Assembly (NCBI GenBank): GCA_038363925.1
Contig: JAQQWL010000011.1
Coordinates: 1,922,001-1,986,000 of the forward strand
Source of the DNA: Apiospora phragmitis
Lineage: Eukaryota; Ascomycota; Sordariomycetes; Amphisphaeriales; Apiosporaceae
Direction: 5' to 3'
DNA: 64,000 bases
Positions 35,101-48,275 of this stretch are shown in pieces. Below the pieces are notes generated by a model, which saw nothing but the letters and a program-made list of their open reading frames with translations, did no database searches and was not told the origin of the DNA. How positions within the stretch are numbered: position 1 is the stretch's first letter; each line of letters begins with the position of its first letter. The position numbers were made by a program, and so were the translations under genes.

Positions 35101-37312
35101 AGTCACAGGCCTCTAAAGTCAAGGTCACAGCACAGTCTGTTGAGGGCGAAGATGATATGGTCGATGTCACTATGCAGGATGCTGGTGCTGCCACCACCGA
35201 GTATGCTCTCCTCGCCACCAGTACTCAAGTTACAGGATGCAAGAACTGATACATTCCCCTATAGGACACCCGCTAGCTACCGTTTCAACACAACCCCGCC
35301 ACCGTGGGTGGATGTCGAAAAGTACTTACAGCCTGAGCTGCAGAACATGTTCGACCTTGGCTATTGGACAGAAAATGGTCAATTACTTGCCAATGGCATG
35401 CATGGGGTTACAGAAGATAAGGACTACCCCAAGCTGTCGTCAAGAGTGGTTGACCCGACCTTGGAAGATACGCCTGACAATGCCACCAACGGCACAGCGT
35501 CGAACGAAGATAGCAGTTCCGATGAGCTATCGCGGCCAAACCTCTCCAACCAACAGACACGCATGGGCGATGAGAGCGAAGGAGAGGGGCCTGCTGTTGT
35601 TAAGGTATACCCACGACCAACACTTGATTCAGGGCATTACAGCATCATTGGAAGCCGACACAAGAAACGCAGATTACTAACGTACAATCAGGTTGTTTCA
35701 CATCGACCTAAACCCGTGGCTAAGGGCCCAGGAGGACGTAAAAAGATAAAACCTCGTCAGTATGGCAAAGGCCTCAAGGGTGGAAAGGCTGGCAAGAAGA
35801 GGATGAGAGAGCAGGCGCAATGGAAGCAGCAACAGCAACAAGAGGTCGAGGTAGAACCTCAGACGCCTCCAGAAATGCCTGATTCTGAAGCCGAAGCCGG
35901 CACACTTATTCGCCTTAGGGAAGGAATCGTTGTGGACTGGAGTGAGGACGCTTACAATGCTCTCTTCGGCGAGTCACCAGCTACCTGGGAGCAATGCGTC
36001 GAAATGCCTGACCCTGCGTTAGACCGTGTTCTCGAAGCTAGGGCCCGCCGACGTAAGCATGGAATCACACTGGACAACTGCTTAGACGAGTTTGAGCGTC
36101 AAGAGGTTCTGTCAGAGAATGACATGTGGTATTGTCCCCGGTGCAAGAAGCACCAACGCGCCACCAAGAAGTTCGACCTCTGGAAGACGCCTGACATTCT
36201 AGTGGTTCACTTGAAACGCTTCAGCTCCAGTGGATTTAGAAGAGACAAGCTGGATGTCTTTGTGGACTTCCCACTCGAGGGCCTTGACCTTACCCGTCGT
36301 GTCCAGAATCTGGAAGATGGCAAAGATGAGATCTACGACCTGATCGGAGTAGACGATCACTGGGGAGGACTTGGAGGAGGCCACTACACAGCACGAGCCC
36401 GAAACTTCGTGGACAACCAGTGGTACTCTTACAATGGTACGTATTCCGACTGTCTCGGGCTATTGCCATGTTTACTAATGCATCCGATGAACAGACTCCT
36501 CCGTGAGCAGAACCTCACCGGATAAGATTGTTGAGTCGTCTGCTTATCTCTTGTTCTATCGCCGCCGTTCCGAGCTACCTCTCGGAGGACCACGGTTCAA
36601 GGAGATTATCGACAACCTGGACCACCCCGCTGCAGGAGAGGAGATGGATGAGGCGGGGGAAGGTCAGCGTCTCGGCGAGGGCTCCTCCCCAACTGGGTCG
36701 CCGAGCGCTTTCCAGGAGCAAGAAGCCGCAGCTATTCCCCAGCGTCGTCTAGGAACTGGTGGTAATGGCGGCCTAACCAACGGCACGCAAAGTGACGACG
36801 ACCTCCCTTCCTTATCAAAGATAAATTTCGACAGCCAGGGAGTCCAGCCAAGCATTGAGGATGAAGGCATTGATGTGACGGACAAACCCACCCATACCTC
36901 ATTAGCTTCGGACTGGAACTTTGATTCGTTACTCACTGCTGAGTCAATGAAGCCGGGCCACGACAGTGGTGTGCCAGGTAGTCCGGCCGATTCAATGGCA
37001 ACCAATGAGGCTCAGCATGACTCCTCGGGTGATGAGCGGCTTCACAGTTCTCGCAATACCTTCAGCCCCGAGACTGACATGGACATCCCAGGTGCCAGTC
37101 ACTATGAGCTTGGGCCGTCTACGGAAGGCGAACCTCCAGCTTACACCGAGTTGCCCCCGCCAGATTCCCGCGCAGAGCTTGATCGGGACGACATGAACCG
37201 CATGTGGGACGGCAAGCAAAATGTACTCAATGTCCCAGCGCCAGGTGATCAACACTCGGAGGAGGCTGCAGAGATTCACCTCGACGAAGACGACAAAAAC
37301 AAGATGGACTAG
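32181..37312 (+). CDS. DUSP-UBL-USP ubiquitin-specific protease (yeast Ubp12 / human USP4-11-15 type)
   Basis: Cysteine protease that removes ubiquitin from proteins. Exons: open start to 32661, 32723-34875, 34935-35200, 35265-36436, 36495-37312. Order: disordered Ser-rich N-terminus; DUSP domain beginning IKSIRAFCEEM; ubiquitin-like segment around LLVSVTKFTELEDKSDRL; catalytic Cys box GLSNLGNTCYMNSALQ; a long insert with a very basic part (GGRKKIKPRQYGKGLKGGK, then KKQQQQQ-like Gln run); zinc cysteines CPEC and CPRC; His box GLGGGHYTARARNF; the end of the fold ESSAYLLFYRRR; and an acidic Pro/Ser-rich tail. The phases of all four introns agree. The true start is unresolved: the frame has no ATG between an upstream TAA and 32409, so either ATG 32409 (about 1553 residues) or an upstream exon supplies it. 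The given start is only the first clearly coding position. Family secure. Confidence 0.9.
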
Positions 37313-38436
37313 TTATCCAACAGCGCCACTGTCACTTCCGGAACTGTGACCCCTAATAGTCGATGGGGGCATTAGCCCACCCCCGTCCGCTATCTGTGGG
37401 CGAAACTTACCATAGTCTGGAAGTGTATCGGGGCCATCTGCCTTCTTTGTCTTAGATTACCGGACAGCTTGCATACCCCGTCGAAAATCAAGACGGGCGA
37501 TGGATTCCACCGTTCCGTGATGGTCCATAGAGGATTAGTGGTCCCGATAGAAGAAAAGGGGTGATGAGTAATGAAAAAGAAATGGGTAGGCAAGCAGAGG
37601 CAGCATTACGTTTGATGTTTATGAAAGCATGTTTAGAGCTAGATGAGAGACGACGGTCTTGCATGGTACCACGGACGAGAAGAAGATATGAACTAGACAA
37701 TGCATTTGGCACGAGGTTACGGTTACCTGCCCAAAGTAGCGATTATTCAGGGACACTGGCCGGGATGCTGCTCTAGACAGTGCGTATATAAGGGGGGTTG
37801 TCTGTCGGTTTCTTGCCATCAGCGCTTCGGGGGACTTTGCCGTGCAAGGCAAGGGTTTCAAGATGTCCTTCTGAGATATTGTTCACAACCAACCGTATTC
37901 TCAGCGATCTGCATTTACGTCCCGCGCCGTGTGTTGTTGCTTGTGAGTTGTGTGGGGGGTTCGAAACTAGATGGGTGAGGCTCCCGGTGCTGGGCAAAGT
38001 GACGGCTGATGCTTGCCTCTCGAGGCATTTTCTGTCACATGGAGGTTGACTTTGGGGTTACACAACTACGCCCGAGGACCATTGCAAGACCAGCGACAGG
38101 CTGGGAGAATCGGGCTTGGATCCCCAACCCTCTCCCTATTCCAAGGCGGAAGTGCATGGCTTGCGTGGCTTGCATGGCCCAATCAGCTGAAGCAATCTAA
38201 CTGGAAAAACCAGACCAACTTTTACCGCTACAGGGACGAAAGCCAATGAACGTGCCAAGATTATCGTTGCAGTCATGCCACGGGACGCGGCAGATGGTGT
38301 TCGTTTAGCCATTTACTATAGAAGCAACGAGTCAAGGCCAGTCCTCTAGATTTCATAATACTCATGCTGCCATCTTTCGGTCAAAATTTTATCAGTTACC
38401 ACCCTTTGCAGTGTTTTCCTCCCGCTTCGCATCAAG
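37313..38436. other. Intergenic interval
   Basis: 1.1 kb between the deubiquitinase stop and the start of the membrane protein. Only short overlapping ORFs; no repeat or RNA gene recognised. Confidence 0.5.
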
Positions 38437-41001
38437 ATGGCGGCGAATGCCACCGTCGATGCGGACAACTTCGCCAACAACGCCTTTACCAACTTAGCCC
38501 CTCTCCTCACCCTCTTCGGCGATGAAGTCACCAAGCAGTTCCTCGCTACTTCCATGGGTCTCCCCGATGCCGTGTTGCTCGGCATTGCCCCTATAGGGAT
38601 CATGACAATCATCGTGTCTGCTATTCGTGTCGGGAGGTCACGCCTGATGAAGTCGATCATTGGACGGTGAGTACTTGGTCTATAAACACTCTCTATTTGC
38701 AGTAAAACCCAGACTGAAGCTCTCATGGCCACAGGGCTCGAGACTCCCGATGACGAGGAAAAGGAGATTCTCTCCTCCACTTCGGCCAACGTCCGTGAGA
38801 TTTGGATCGGGAACCGTGTTGTCAGGCAGACTGGAGCATCAAAGTCAACGGCATTCATATTTAATCAGAATTGGCATACCCCGTTCCAGGAGTGGTATCC
38901 GAATTGGAAAATGCGGTCACTGGACAAATACTTCGAAGAACGACCTGACCAGATAGACCCCTTGATTACCCCCAAGCCGACACTACGCGGCCGTGCTGAC
39001 ATTGTATCACCAAACATCACCCTCAACGTGCAAGGTGCCATCCCGGACATGTGGGTGGTCGCCGGGTTTGCGATCATTGGGCTTTCGCTCCAAGCTTTAG
39101 TAATGGCGATCATCGCCATCGTTGCATACAAATGGAAATTGCTGAGGAGCGGGAAAGTCGTTGCCAATTACGGGTATCCTACCTAGGCTGCCGTATATTA
39201 GCTATCAACCTGGGCACCGGCATATGCAGATGGGCCATAGGAAACAGCACCCGGAGGGTCTTCTTCCAGCCTCGTACTGCAGGGGGCGGTGAACCAGCCA
39301 GCATTGTTCTGCTTCAGGAAGCGATGACAGAGCAAAATATTCCGGCATACGCTATTAGGCTCATCGAACCCAACGTTGGCTACATACTTTCAAGACGTTC
39401 GCCCCCTTCGAGCCGAGCTCGAGACATCATAGTCATGATCGGAGCTGCCCTCGCTCTAGGTGGCTTTGTGTGTCAGAATATCGGCACGAGTGAATTACAA
39501 TATTCTGCCGGTCTTGCACAGCTCGGACTGACGCTGGTCATGACGCTCCTGAGAGCTTGGCTTCGGTCGAAAGTTGGAGATCCGCCAAATGAAATCCAAG
39601 AACTCCACCGTGGCTTTGGTGCTTGCGATCTCGCAACCAAGCTCACAGAATACGAGTGCTACATGCCCTTCATACATTTAAACGGCACGGATCATAGTAG
39701 GTATCACTGGACTATGAAATCGGAGGTTCGCCGTTTATTCGAGCAACGGGGAGAGGAGAGCCAACATCAACATCAACATCAGCATCAAACGGTAATCACT
39801 CATCTTCTCCAGATCCACGCCAAGTTAGCCTACCACGAATCTGACGCACTACAAGCTGCCCAGGTGGCAGAGAGCTGCTATAAAGCGATGAAGGAGATTA
39901 TGCAAACCATCTTTCAGTGCGAAAGCGGCATGGCCCGATCAAAAGTTCAAATGCTGAACCCGTTAACGTACGTGATGCTCTCTTCGCGTAATGCCGCCAA
40001 GAATACGGTGAGATCCATCACTCCAATTCAACTACCCGCCGGCGGCCAAGACCAAGAATCAATCCAACTATTGCAATCCATTATTAGCCTCACTCGCTAT
40101 GCGTGTAGGGAGAGATACAGCAGGTATATGTCGCAGATAGAAAGGATCGTTGGGTATCGTGTTGATGGCGATAGGGACATATACCTCGAGTTCCTTCGGG
40201 CCTGGCTGGCATCTCCATTTGTTTCCTATAAAAATCATGCATCCACGCTGGGTAAATCTCCTCGATTGGGTGAGAATCATGCACAGTTCGTGCCTTCCGA
40301 TACTTTTTGGAAACGTCCAACCTTCGGGTTTCCGTTTTGTTTCTGGTCCCATCCTCGAACAGAAGGAGGATGGCTACACCCGCGACCGCCATGGCACGAC
40401 GGACTAACAGCCGTGTAAGTCTGACCTGATCTTTCACAGACGAGTTCCAAGGACAGCATATCTCACCACGTATTGCTCTTCTCTGTCTTGCTAATTTTCT
40501 GATGAACAAACTGCAGGCCCGAGCCGCCATGTACACCAGGGTATGAGCTGGTGATGGAAGACGATACTCTTGCTTCACCCACAGACCCAGATCGTGCCAC
40601 AAAGGCTTTGTCTAGACACGTCGTGTTAGAGCTGATGTCATCGTTCTTCCTTGCCGCCACCACACAATTCAAGACGGAATTCATCGTGTTTATGAAGGAT
40701 GACCCAGGCTACGAAGTGCGACACCTTGGCAAACATCCTCGTGAAGCTCGGCGTCTTCCGCTCGGTGGAGGAGGGACGGGTCGCCGTCGTCCCGGCCCTA
40801 GTTAGCCGCGGTATGTTGTTCCACTGGCCCCGTGGATACGAGGCTGAGACGGGCAACGACCAGAGTTCGTGGGACGGCCAAGAGGTGTGGTTGAATTCGC
40901 CGCCCCGAGCGTTTCTTACGGAGAGCCCACTCGAGAGGAGGATGCTAAGCATGCAAATGCCCACAAGCCAAGCTTCGTCGACTCGTGTCGGTCCTAGCTA
41001 A
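38437..41001 (+). pseudogene. Frame-broken multi-pass fungal membrane protein of unknown function
   Basis: The product resembles a widespread, uncharacterised fungal membrane protein group with an N-terminal hydrophobic segment (LLGIAPIGIMTIIVSAIRVG), a conserved EILSSTSANVREIW-like motif, then several membrane helices (WVVAGFAIIGLSLQALVMAI; DIIVMIGAALALGGFVC). Later parts are cytosolic, with a His/Gln run from CATCAA repeats near 39764. Introns at 38667-38734 and 40415-40516 have canonical ends. The frame breaks at three places without a possible intron: near 38750 (RARDS to DDEEKEIL), near 39180 (NYGYP to YLGCRILAINLG) and near 40710 (MKDDPG to CDTLANILVKLG). Each time the new frame continues plausible protein for hundreds of bases. 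Either the gene is decaying or the sequence has single-base errors. Family recognition is from memory of general pattern, so function is left open. Confidence 0.55.
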
Positions 41002-41313
41002 TTAGCTTGCACCTTTGTTCACTCATATGCGGCTTAAGCGTTCGTGATGAGAAATAGGGGTTGGTCTGAAGGTTCTGCACATTGATGCCCAGCCAGAATA
41101 GGCTCGAAGTATGTAAACTGCTCGACTGACTCATCAAGGGCGAAGGAGTATATGCAGGCCAACAGGGGCTGACTAACCCGTTGATTACTTTGCATGCCCG
41201 GGGACTAAACCGTTGGTCATTCGTGTCGGGAAAGTTAATCATCCTGATATTTTCTTTCTCTTTCCCCTGTCCCCCAGACCAGACACGGGAAGTCACATAC
41301 GAAAATTCCACGT

Positions 41314-41340
41314 GGGACAGTGGGACGGTGGGACGGTGGG
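41314..41340 (+). other. Potential G-quadruplex motif
   Basis: Four GGG tracts separated by three 5-base loops (ACAGT, ACGGT, ACGGT). Formation is predicted only from the pattern. Confidence 0.5.
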
Positions 41341-42667
41341 AAGCTAGGCGACCGAGCTGGACGGCAGGCTACACATTTACTTCCGTATGCAGACCTACAG
41401 CTACCGGCGAGGCCGTGGCCCAAGAGATGGGACGAACAAACGAGCTGCCCTCACAGGGCAATACGTGTCTATTCCCGGCGCTGCTGCGCGTGCGTGATAG
41501 GGCTGGCTGGCAACGGTCAGATAAGGTTCGGTCTCCAAGGTAAGAACAGACCAGCCAGAGTGTGCTACTACATAACATTGAATTCTTGCTTGTGTGTTGC
41601 TTTTGACGATTGGGGTCGTGGCTGGAAGAGGCAGCTACTCGATACGCATGCCGTGTGTACTCACTCGACCGCGTTGCTCACAGCTCAACCAACGAGACCC
41701 ATGTATGGGAAGTATGGAGTTTTGCGTTCCACTACATCCAATATCCGGATCGGTGTATCTCTCTCTTTCTGAGTAATGCTACCACGTCGGTGCGGATGGT
41801 CGTCTTGCGTTCCTAATAAATGTGCATATTACTAGTTGGTACAATGCCATTATTCAGCGATGATTTTCGAGTTTATTCTTGCCGTCAACGCTCGAGATGA
41901 GTTGCTTTAAGCTTATTCCACTCTTCCATTTACGGCTCTGAAACCGATTATTCTTGCTTGAGATGGATACCAAATCCTAAGCTACGAAGGATCTGGGGTA
42001 TGTGCAATTTTTCCCGAGGAGCGCAACACGTCCATATCTGGCTGTTTCAGCCTGGCCCGGATCGACGATAATTTATGTAGTATTGGTGCCGCGCCGTTCG
42101 TTTGCTGGCAGCGATTGATTTGGCTGGGGGAGAGCTCCTGCATCTTTAACCGCAGCACGAGTCAGTCGGGGGCATGGCCCATTGGGCCAAGAAAAAAAAG
42201 GGAGTGTCGCAAGCAGCAGGGTCCCGTCAGGGCGGACGTGATGTGGAGAGGTCGGATGTGTCGCCGAGGTAATACCTGGCCCTAAAAGTGAATGCCCAAG
42301 CGATACTCCACGCTCTCCTCCAGTCCTTCTGTCCAGTCTGTCAATCGAGCCGGGTAGGGAACGTGAAAAGGAGCCCTACAGCTACAGGGAGCTTCTGACA
42401 GACACTCGCCACATCTTATTCGCGACTATCCACGCCCCCATCGATTGCGTTACTGACTGCCTGGCGCCGCAGATTTCGACAACCTATCGGCACCAGATAA
42501 CATGGGCAGTGAATCTAAGATGCGGAGGATATCGATCTGGCCAAGTGTCCCGCTAATTTCGCAACAGGACTGGCGCTCCACTTCCAGAGTCGGGAGCGCA
42601 GCCCTCTTCGCGGTTGGTGGCGTGTTCCCAGCCCGATTGAGAAGATCGGTAAGAGCAGCAATGTTGT

Positions 42668-42693
42668 AGATTGCAGATTGCAGATTGCAGATT
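42668..42693. repeat. AGATTGC tandem repeat
   Basis: Three perfect copies of the 7-mer AGATTGC followed by AGATT. Short and probably neutral. Confidence 0.8.
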
Positions 42694-45600
42694 TCTCAGA
42701 TACATAAAAAAAAGACAACCTCTGCCTGACTCCCCGCCACCCGCGAAAAGCGCCACCCCTTGAAGCTCAAGAAACTTCATGGGTACTCTTACACCATCCG
42801 GCTTCCTTCCATGACACAACAGGACTGGCTAGTCGATCTTACATCAGATGTGGAAGTTTTCTAGAAACGGTCGAATCTGACCCCACTAAATCCCGGGTCT
42901 GGGGTGGTTCGGCGTGACGAGGCCTGCATCGGTGAAGATGCCCAATCCAGGTCCCGCCCGGTTGACCCTTGCGTGGGTGACGATCAACGGTTATCGTCCC
43001 ATGTGATGAGCCAACGCCAACCCCCCGGCGGGTCACACATAGTCGCAAGCCGGAGACGAGGACCCATGTTCAGTGGCGCGCCTTGAGATTAGCAGACAAC
43101 CCTATCGCATCAGCCCGTTCAGGTTTCGACCAAGACAGAATGATAACAAATGCCTGCGAGTAAGCATTCTGAGGAATGGGACGAATCAGTGATTATACCA
43201 GACGCCACACATGCTTCTTATCTAATCACCATGCTTAAAACCCCAGCTTATGCATATGGAAAATGTACCGTGAAGGAATACTTGTCAGCATTAGCTAAGC
43301 AGAAGAAAAACAGAATTGTAGGAAGAAAGAAAACGTGGTAAGAACACGTCTCCTGCTGCCGCGATCAGTAAGCAAAGTCGCGAAGTCGGGCACCGCTGGC
43401 TGGGGCGCAAAGTCGAGCCTAAGCTTCACGAGGGGCCACAAGCCTTGGTCGCGAAAAACCGTATGATCGCCTCCTGGCGCGCAAGGCAAAGAGGCTCCCG
43501 GGATCCTGCATCGGAGGTGAGAGGTGCAGACGGTGCCGAGGTTTTTCTTTTTCTTGGGTCTCGTCTTCTCCCCCTCGACCGCTGTGGATCTCGGGTCTTC
43601 ATTTCCAATTGGTGCCCTATTGGCGTTACCCGTCCGTCCCCCCCCCCGGCTGTCCGTAACCCAGATTGAGAAGGTCGTACCTATTGCAATCCATAACAAA
43701 CCGGTTTAGCAGGGTGACGGTCACAGTAGTAATCGTTGCAACAGCATTGCCGATGCGACTATTGTTTGCAGCAAAGCAGGCTACGAGGGCCGAGGGGTCG
43801 TTACGAGCCGGCTTGCGACATTTTGAAGCTGATGAGGCGCGTCCGTTGCTAGGGCTAGCCAGCAGCCTTGAAAAACCTTGAGGGTTAGTAGGGGAGCCGC
43901 CTGGCCACCTGCACCTGCATGCTAAACCAGTAGGCCGGGGCTAGTGTTAGATGTTAAGGTTTTTCTTTTTCTGTGGTCGTGGTCGTTAAGGGACTCCGGG
44001 TGTGGGCTTGCATTTACACCTTATTATTCGATTATTATTACCCTGGTTATGTAGTTGCTTACGAGTCACCGAGAGGAGGAAGAAGAAGAAAACCTCTACT
44101 GCATGCTGCCTATAACGGACTAACCTAAGCGTTTCCACCAAGAGAGTCGATGGGACAGTCATTGGAAGGTAAGATTGCGATGAGTTGAGTAACGTTCAAC
44201 GAAAGAAAACAATTGCCTTAACGGGAAGGTGGTGATGCTAAGAAAATGCACGCCAGCATGATTTTTTAACGCCGTTGTTTCGAATTGGGAATTTGATCAT
44301 TGGGCAGAAGCCAAGGGAGGAGTGGAGAGGCAAATGCAAATATCAAGATAACACGCAGTATAATAATATTTATCATTAACAAAGTGTTTGGTGGCAGTTT
44401 CCTCACAGCGTCTCTACAGGTGCTCCCTACTGTGTATTGCTGTGCCCCGCGAGAAGTTTGTCAGGGGCAGTTAAAGCCGCTGATTATGTCCATACCAAGC
44501 GAACTAGACGGCATAGAATTATTGAAGATAAGATAAGATAAAGTAATGGCAAGCTTTTTCTTCTCTTCTCTATTTTCTGTCTTGGAAGAGACGTTCTGCC
44601 GACATTGTTCTGGTGACCGCACGGCGTAACATCTACATTAACCAAGTACCGTGCCAGATACCGATACTCTCAACTATTGCTATTTTGGGTCGAGCTGACC
44701 AATAACCAGAGATAGACTGCTTCATGTTCATTGACTCTATTTACTTATTTCCGCCTCATTCCGCCTTCTCCATCTTTATAGAGATTGAGTATTACGCTAT
44801 CGAAAACGGCCTCGACTCGATCAGACCTGTTCGCTGAGCGGCCCGACTGCAACTGCTGCCACTCGCGAGCATCAAAGTACACGCAATCGCACGATAGGGT
44901 ATATCAACTCTAGACACAAGAGACAGAGAAAGGGCAGCCAGAGTATGCCAGAGATTACATATCATGTCACAGCCCTACTGCCGTTCACGACGACTTACGG
45001 TGCATAGGTCCTGATACGTCTTGTAGGTTTATGTACAACCGTGGCACAAGCGCAGAAGCAAACGGGGTTATTAACGTTCTGATGCGCGAAGCGTCATTGG
45101 CTGGTCGGAGTGGGTGGGTGCGCGATGGTGCTGCAAACCCGTCTTGTCCGCCCTGGCCCGCATGGCGCTTTAGCCTGGTCTTGGCGCTGATTCTTTGGTC
45201 GTGACAGGTGAGAGCCGCCGATCTTTTTTCGCCCATCTTTCGCTCATCTTCCTACGCGGCTTCTAGAAGGTGGGCAGAAGCTTGTTAGGCTCAGTTAGGG
45301 CGGTGCTACACCACCTGTACATATGTACGTGTGCGACGGTCCACATGCACCCCTCATCCAACCCATTACTTGCAGCCACTGAGCCAGTCAACGTCGCGCT
45401 TTCTGTCTGGCTGACTCTTCTCGAAGCTTGATTGCTGTCGATTGGAAATCCCTGAGTGGATGGGAGCCCCGACAGAAATGCGCCCAACCGGGTACTTGTA
45501 CTACCGTACAATTCCACCCTCCAGTGTGGTCATCCCTTTGGACACAGAGACATGCATTCATGCCTCATCACATGCATGTACCTACTGTTGATGGCGTTCA

Positions 45601-47592
45601 ACCCAATGTTATCGCCACCAGGAGAATAAGTCGACGGGACACAGCAACACTATCAGTTATGAGAACCTCATCGCACAGCTGAACCCGCACGCAGTGTTTC
45701 GAAACCCCACAGGCTGTGCGTGGGCTGCTGTACGTGGTATCGCATTCGTTGTTTGACAAACAGTCAACTCGAATTGGCTCATGATACCGGCCCATGGTTA
45801 CTACGGGTTGGAGCCCCGATCGTCAGCTTGATATCATCAAAACCTCTAGTCAAAATGGCACACGGTTCACCATCGAGATGAGGCTTACATATTGTTTCTG
45901 GAGAGGATACGTGTAAAAAGACCCGCAAGTCTCTTTCCCCTACCGTGAGAGGGTAGACCAAAATGGGGTTCGCGGTCGACACTTTACGTACTGCAGACGA
46001 GAGTCTATCTGTACCGGCCAAACTAAAAAAAGAAGCAAGCCCACGAGCCGCCCGTGCTCATTATCAATAGTTGTGCCACACATATAACACCCACAACCAG
46101 TGCAAGGAGCAGATATCAACTGGCACTGGGGAGGGAGAGTGAAGAAGAAACAGCGCAGGAAGGACCAAGGCCCCAAATAGACGGGGCGTATGTAATTGTA
46201 CAGGAGGTATTAACGGAGGGGTGGATCGTCCAGCAAATGCCGGCCCTTGTACAATCCTTGCCTGTTTAGCAACGCCGATCGAGGTCTGGTCTGGTCCTTA
46301 TCGACCTTCCCAGTATGCAGTAAGTATGTACGTAGACAGTTGATTGACAGACAGGTAAGGTGTGTGGTGGTTGTACTCTGCCTGCATTATTCCCGTATTG
46401 GTCAGATACATACATGCATGCATGTTAATTGATACCGTAGTCCGTGGCAGTGGCGAGCCCTTTTGTTGAGTATACTCTGTTGATCACTTGACGATTTCTC
46501 TCCTTTGCAAATGCGCAAGCGGTTCGGAAGTAGCATCTGTCTCCTGGTCTACTGCAGTCGTAGTTCGCTTGCAGATCGCTTGGTGACTCGGGTATTCATA
46601 ACATGGTACAAGATGTCGGGAGTCAAGACAGAAAGAAGTCGAGATTGGTAAGAAACACGGTGATGGCCCATTCGTCTTCGAAGGGGATCCTCTCTGGAGA
46701 AATGCAACAAGCCAATACCGAGTGTATCTCCCGGATCGTGTCGCAGTTCTTGATCTGGCTTGTTGGACGCTATGACAGTCGCGGGCATACTATTACTACA
46801 GGTACATTATTATGCAGTTATCCAGGGTTAGCCAATGGTGCGGACTTGACCATGAACTGCTGCAAGTGTGTGGGAAACCTTGTCTTGTTTGCTCTTAGCA
46901 CTGCCCTTTTCCCCATGCATTCATTCATTGGGGCCATATTCTTCGGTCTTGTCCCAATTCTTACCACATTCATACATACATACCTCGATCCAGTATGCTA
47001 CCTTGCCTCTTGACCTTCTAAACCTCCTGGGCCCCATTTTCCTAGAGAGATTGAGCGACACGGAGAAAGAAAGACATTGGACTCGGCTGCGCATCATAGC
47101 AAACAGCAAACCACCCTGCCAAAGTCAATTGAGCAAAAAGACGGCCGACCACATCTCGTAATTTGTTGTTACTTTGCAGCAGACAGCGATCCCGCGGTCC
47201 AAGACAAGACAACACAAGACAGAGAGCAGAACAGACAGAAGACAGAAAGAGAGATCCACCCACCCGCACGCACGCACGATTGACTTGTGGTCGACAAGGA
47301 CAACTCGACTGCAACAACATCGACAAAAAAAAAAGGACCATACCCAGCATTCCCCGTCAATCCATTCGTTTAAATTCAACCAGCCAGGCACCTTCGCTCA
47401 CTTATATGGTTGCTGCTGGTTATATTGTGCTTGCACCCTCACGCTGTTGTTTGTGCATGTTGTCCTAACCAGTCATCGACGGCCATTCCGTGCTGTCAGG
47501 CACTCGACCCGGCATCTTGCAATTGCTTGTATGTACTACTAGGATTCGGCGCAGTTTTAGATTGATCGGCTCTTTCTCTTTCTCTTTGCTGC

Positions 47593-47636
47593 CCACACAC
47601 CACACACACACACACACACCACGCACACGCACACAC
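47593..47636. repeat. CA-rich microsatellite
   Basis: A tract of CA dinucleotides with a few interruptions (CC, CG), about 640 bp upstream of the phosphodiesterase start codon. Confidence 0.85.
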
Positions 47637-48029
47637 GCTACGCTACAGGCCCAGCACTCACTCAGATGCGACCACGTCCAATCCGGGACTTACGACGTAC
47701 AAGTACTACTGGTTACTGCACCACCACCATCATTCCAGTCCTTTTGCTAGAAACCCATTGAAACAACAGCATCAATTTCTCTTGCAGTGTAACCCTCGTC
47801 TCGACTCGACTCGACGGTCGACTTCTCTTATACCTCATTTCCAGATTGCCCCCCCTTCCCGCACACGCGACCTGCCACCACACCATCCAGCGTAGCCACC
47901 CGTCGCGCGCGATATACTCCATGTCATCAATTTCTCGCACCGACTCGACATATCTTTGCCTGGCCTTTTGCGACTTTATATAACCACCGGCCCATACCTG
48001 TCGACCTGCCCGAACCCGACTTTTGCCGC

Positions 48030-48224
48030 ATGCGTGGTCGCCTCGTGCGCATGATTCACCCTCTCAGCTGTGCTGCAGAAGTGGTTATCAGCCTGTCAAG
48101 GCCACGTCCTTTCCTGGTGTCGATTGAGGAGCCCCAAGGCTGCCGGCTTCCTTCCGCATTTGGTCGCATTTGGACACGCCTGCCGAAACCGAGAGGAGAC
48201 ACGCCGTCGCAACCAAGAGTTTAG
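48030..48224 (+). promoter_or_regulatory. Possible upstream ORF in the phosphodiesterase leader
   Basis: ATG at 48030 opens 64 codons ending TAG 51 bp before the phosphodiesterase ATG. If the transcript starts upstream, scanning ribosomes would meet this ORF first. No conserved peptide is recognised. Confidence 0.3.
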
Positions 48225-48275
48225 GTGTGCTCCAGTCGCAAGACTGGTGGCCGTCGCCATACCAACATCATCGCA

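Larger units (their letters stand above)
41002..48275. other. 7.3-kb gene-free region upstream of the cAMP phosphodiesterase
   Basis: The longest gap in the window. ORFs are short, overlapping, and on both strands. It contains a G-quadruplex motif (41314-41340), an AGATTGC tandem repeat (42668-42693), a C-run near 43640-43648, a CA-rich tract (47593-47636) and CT-rich stretches near 47570. No transposase, reverse transcriptase or long terminal repeat was recognised. The last kilobase is probably promoter and leader of the phosphodiesterase gene. Confidence 0.5.
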
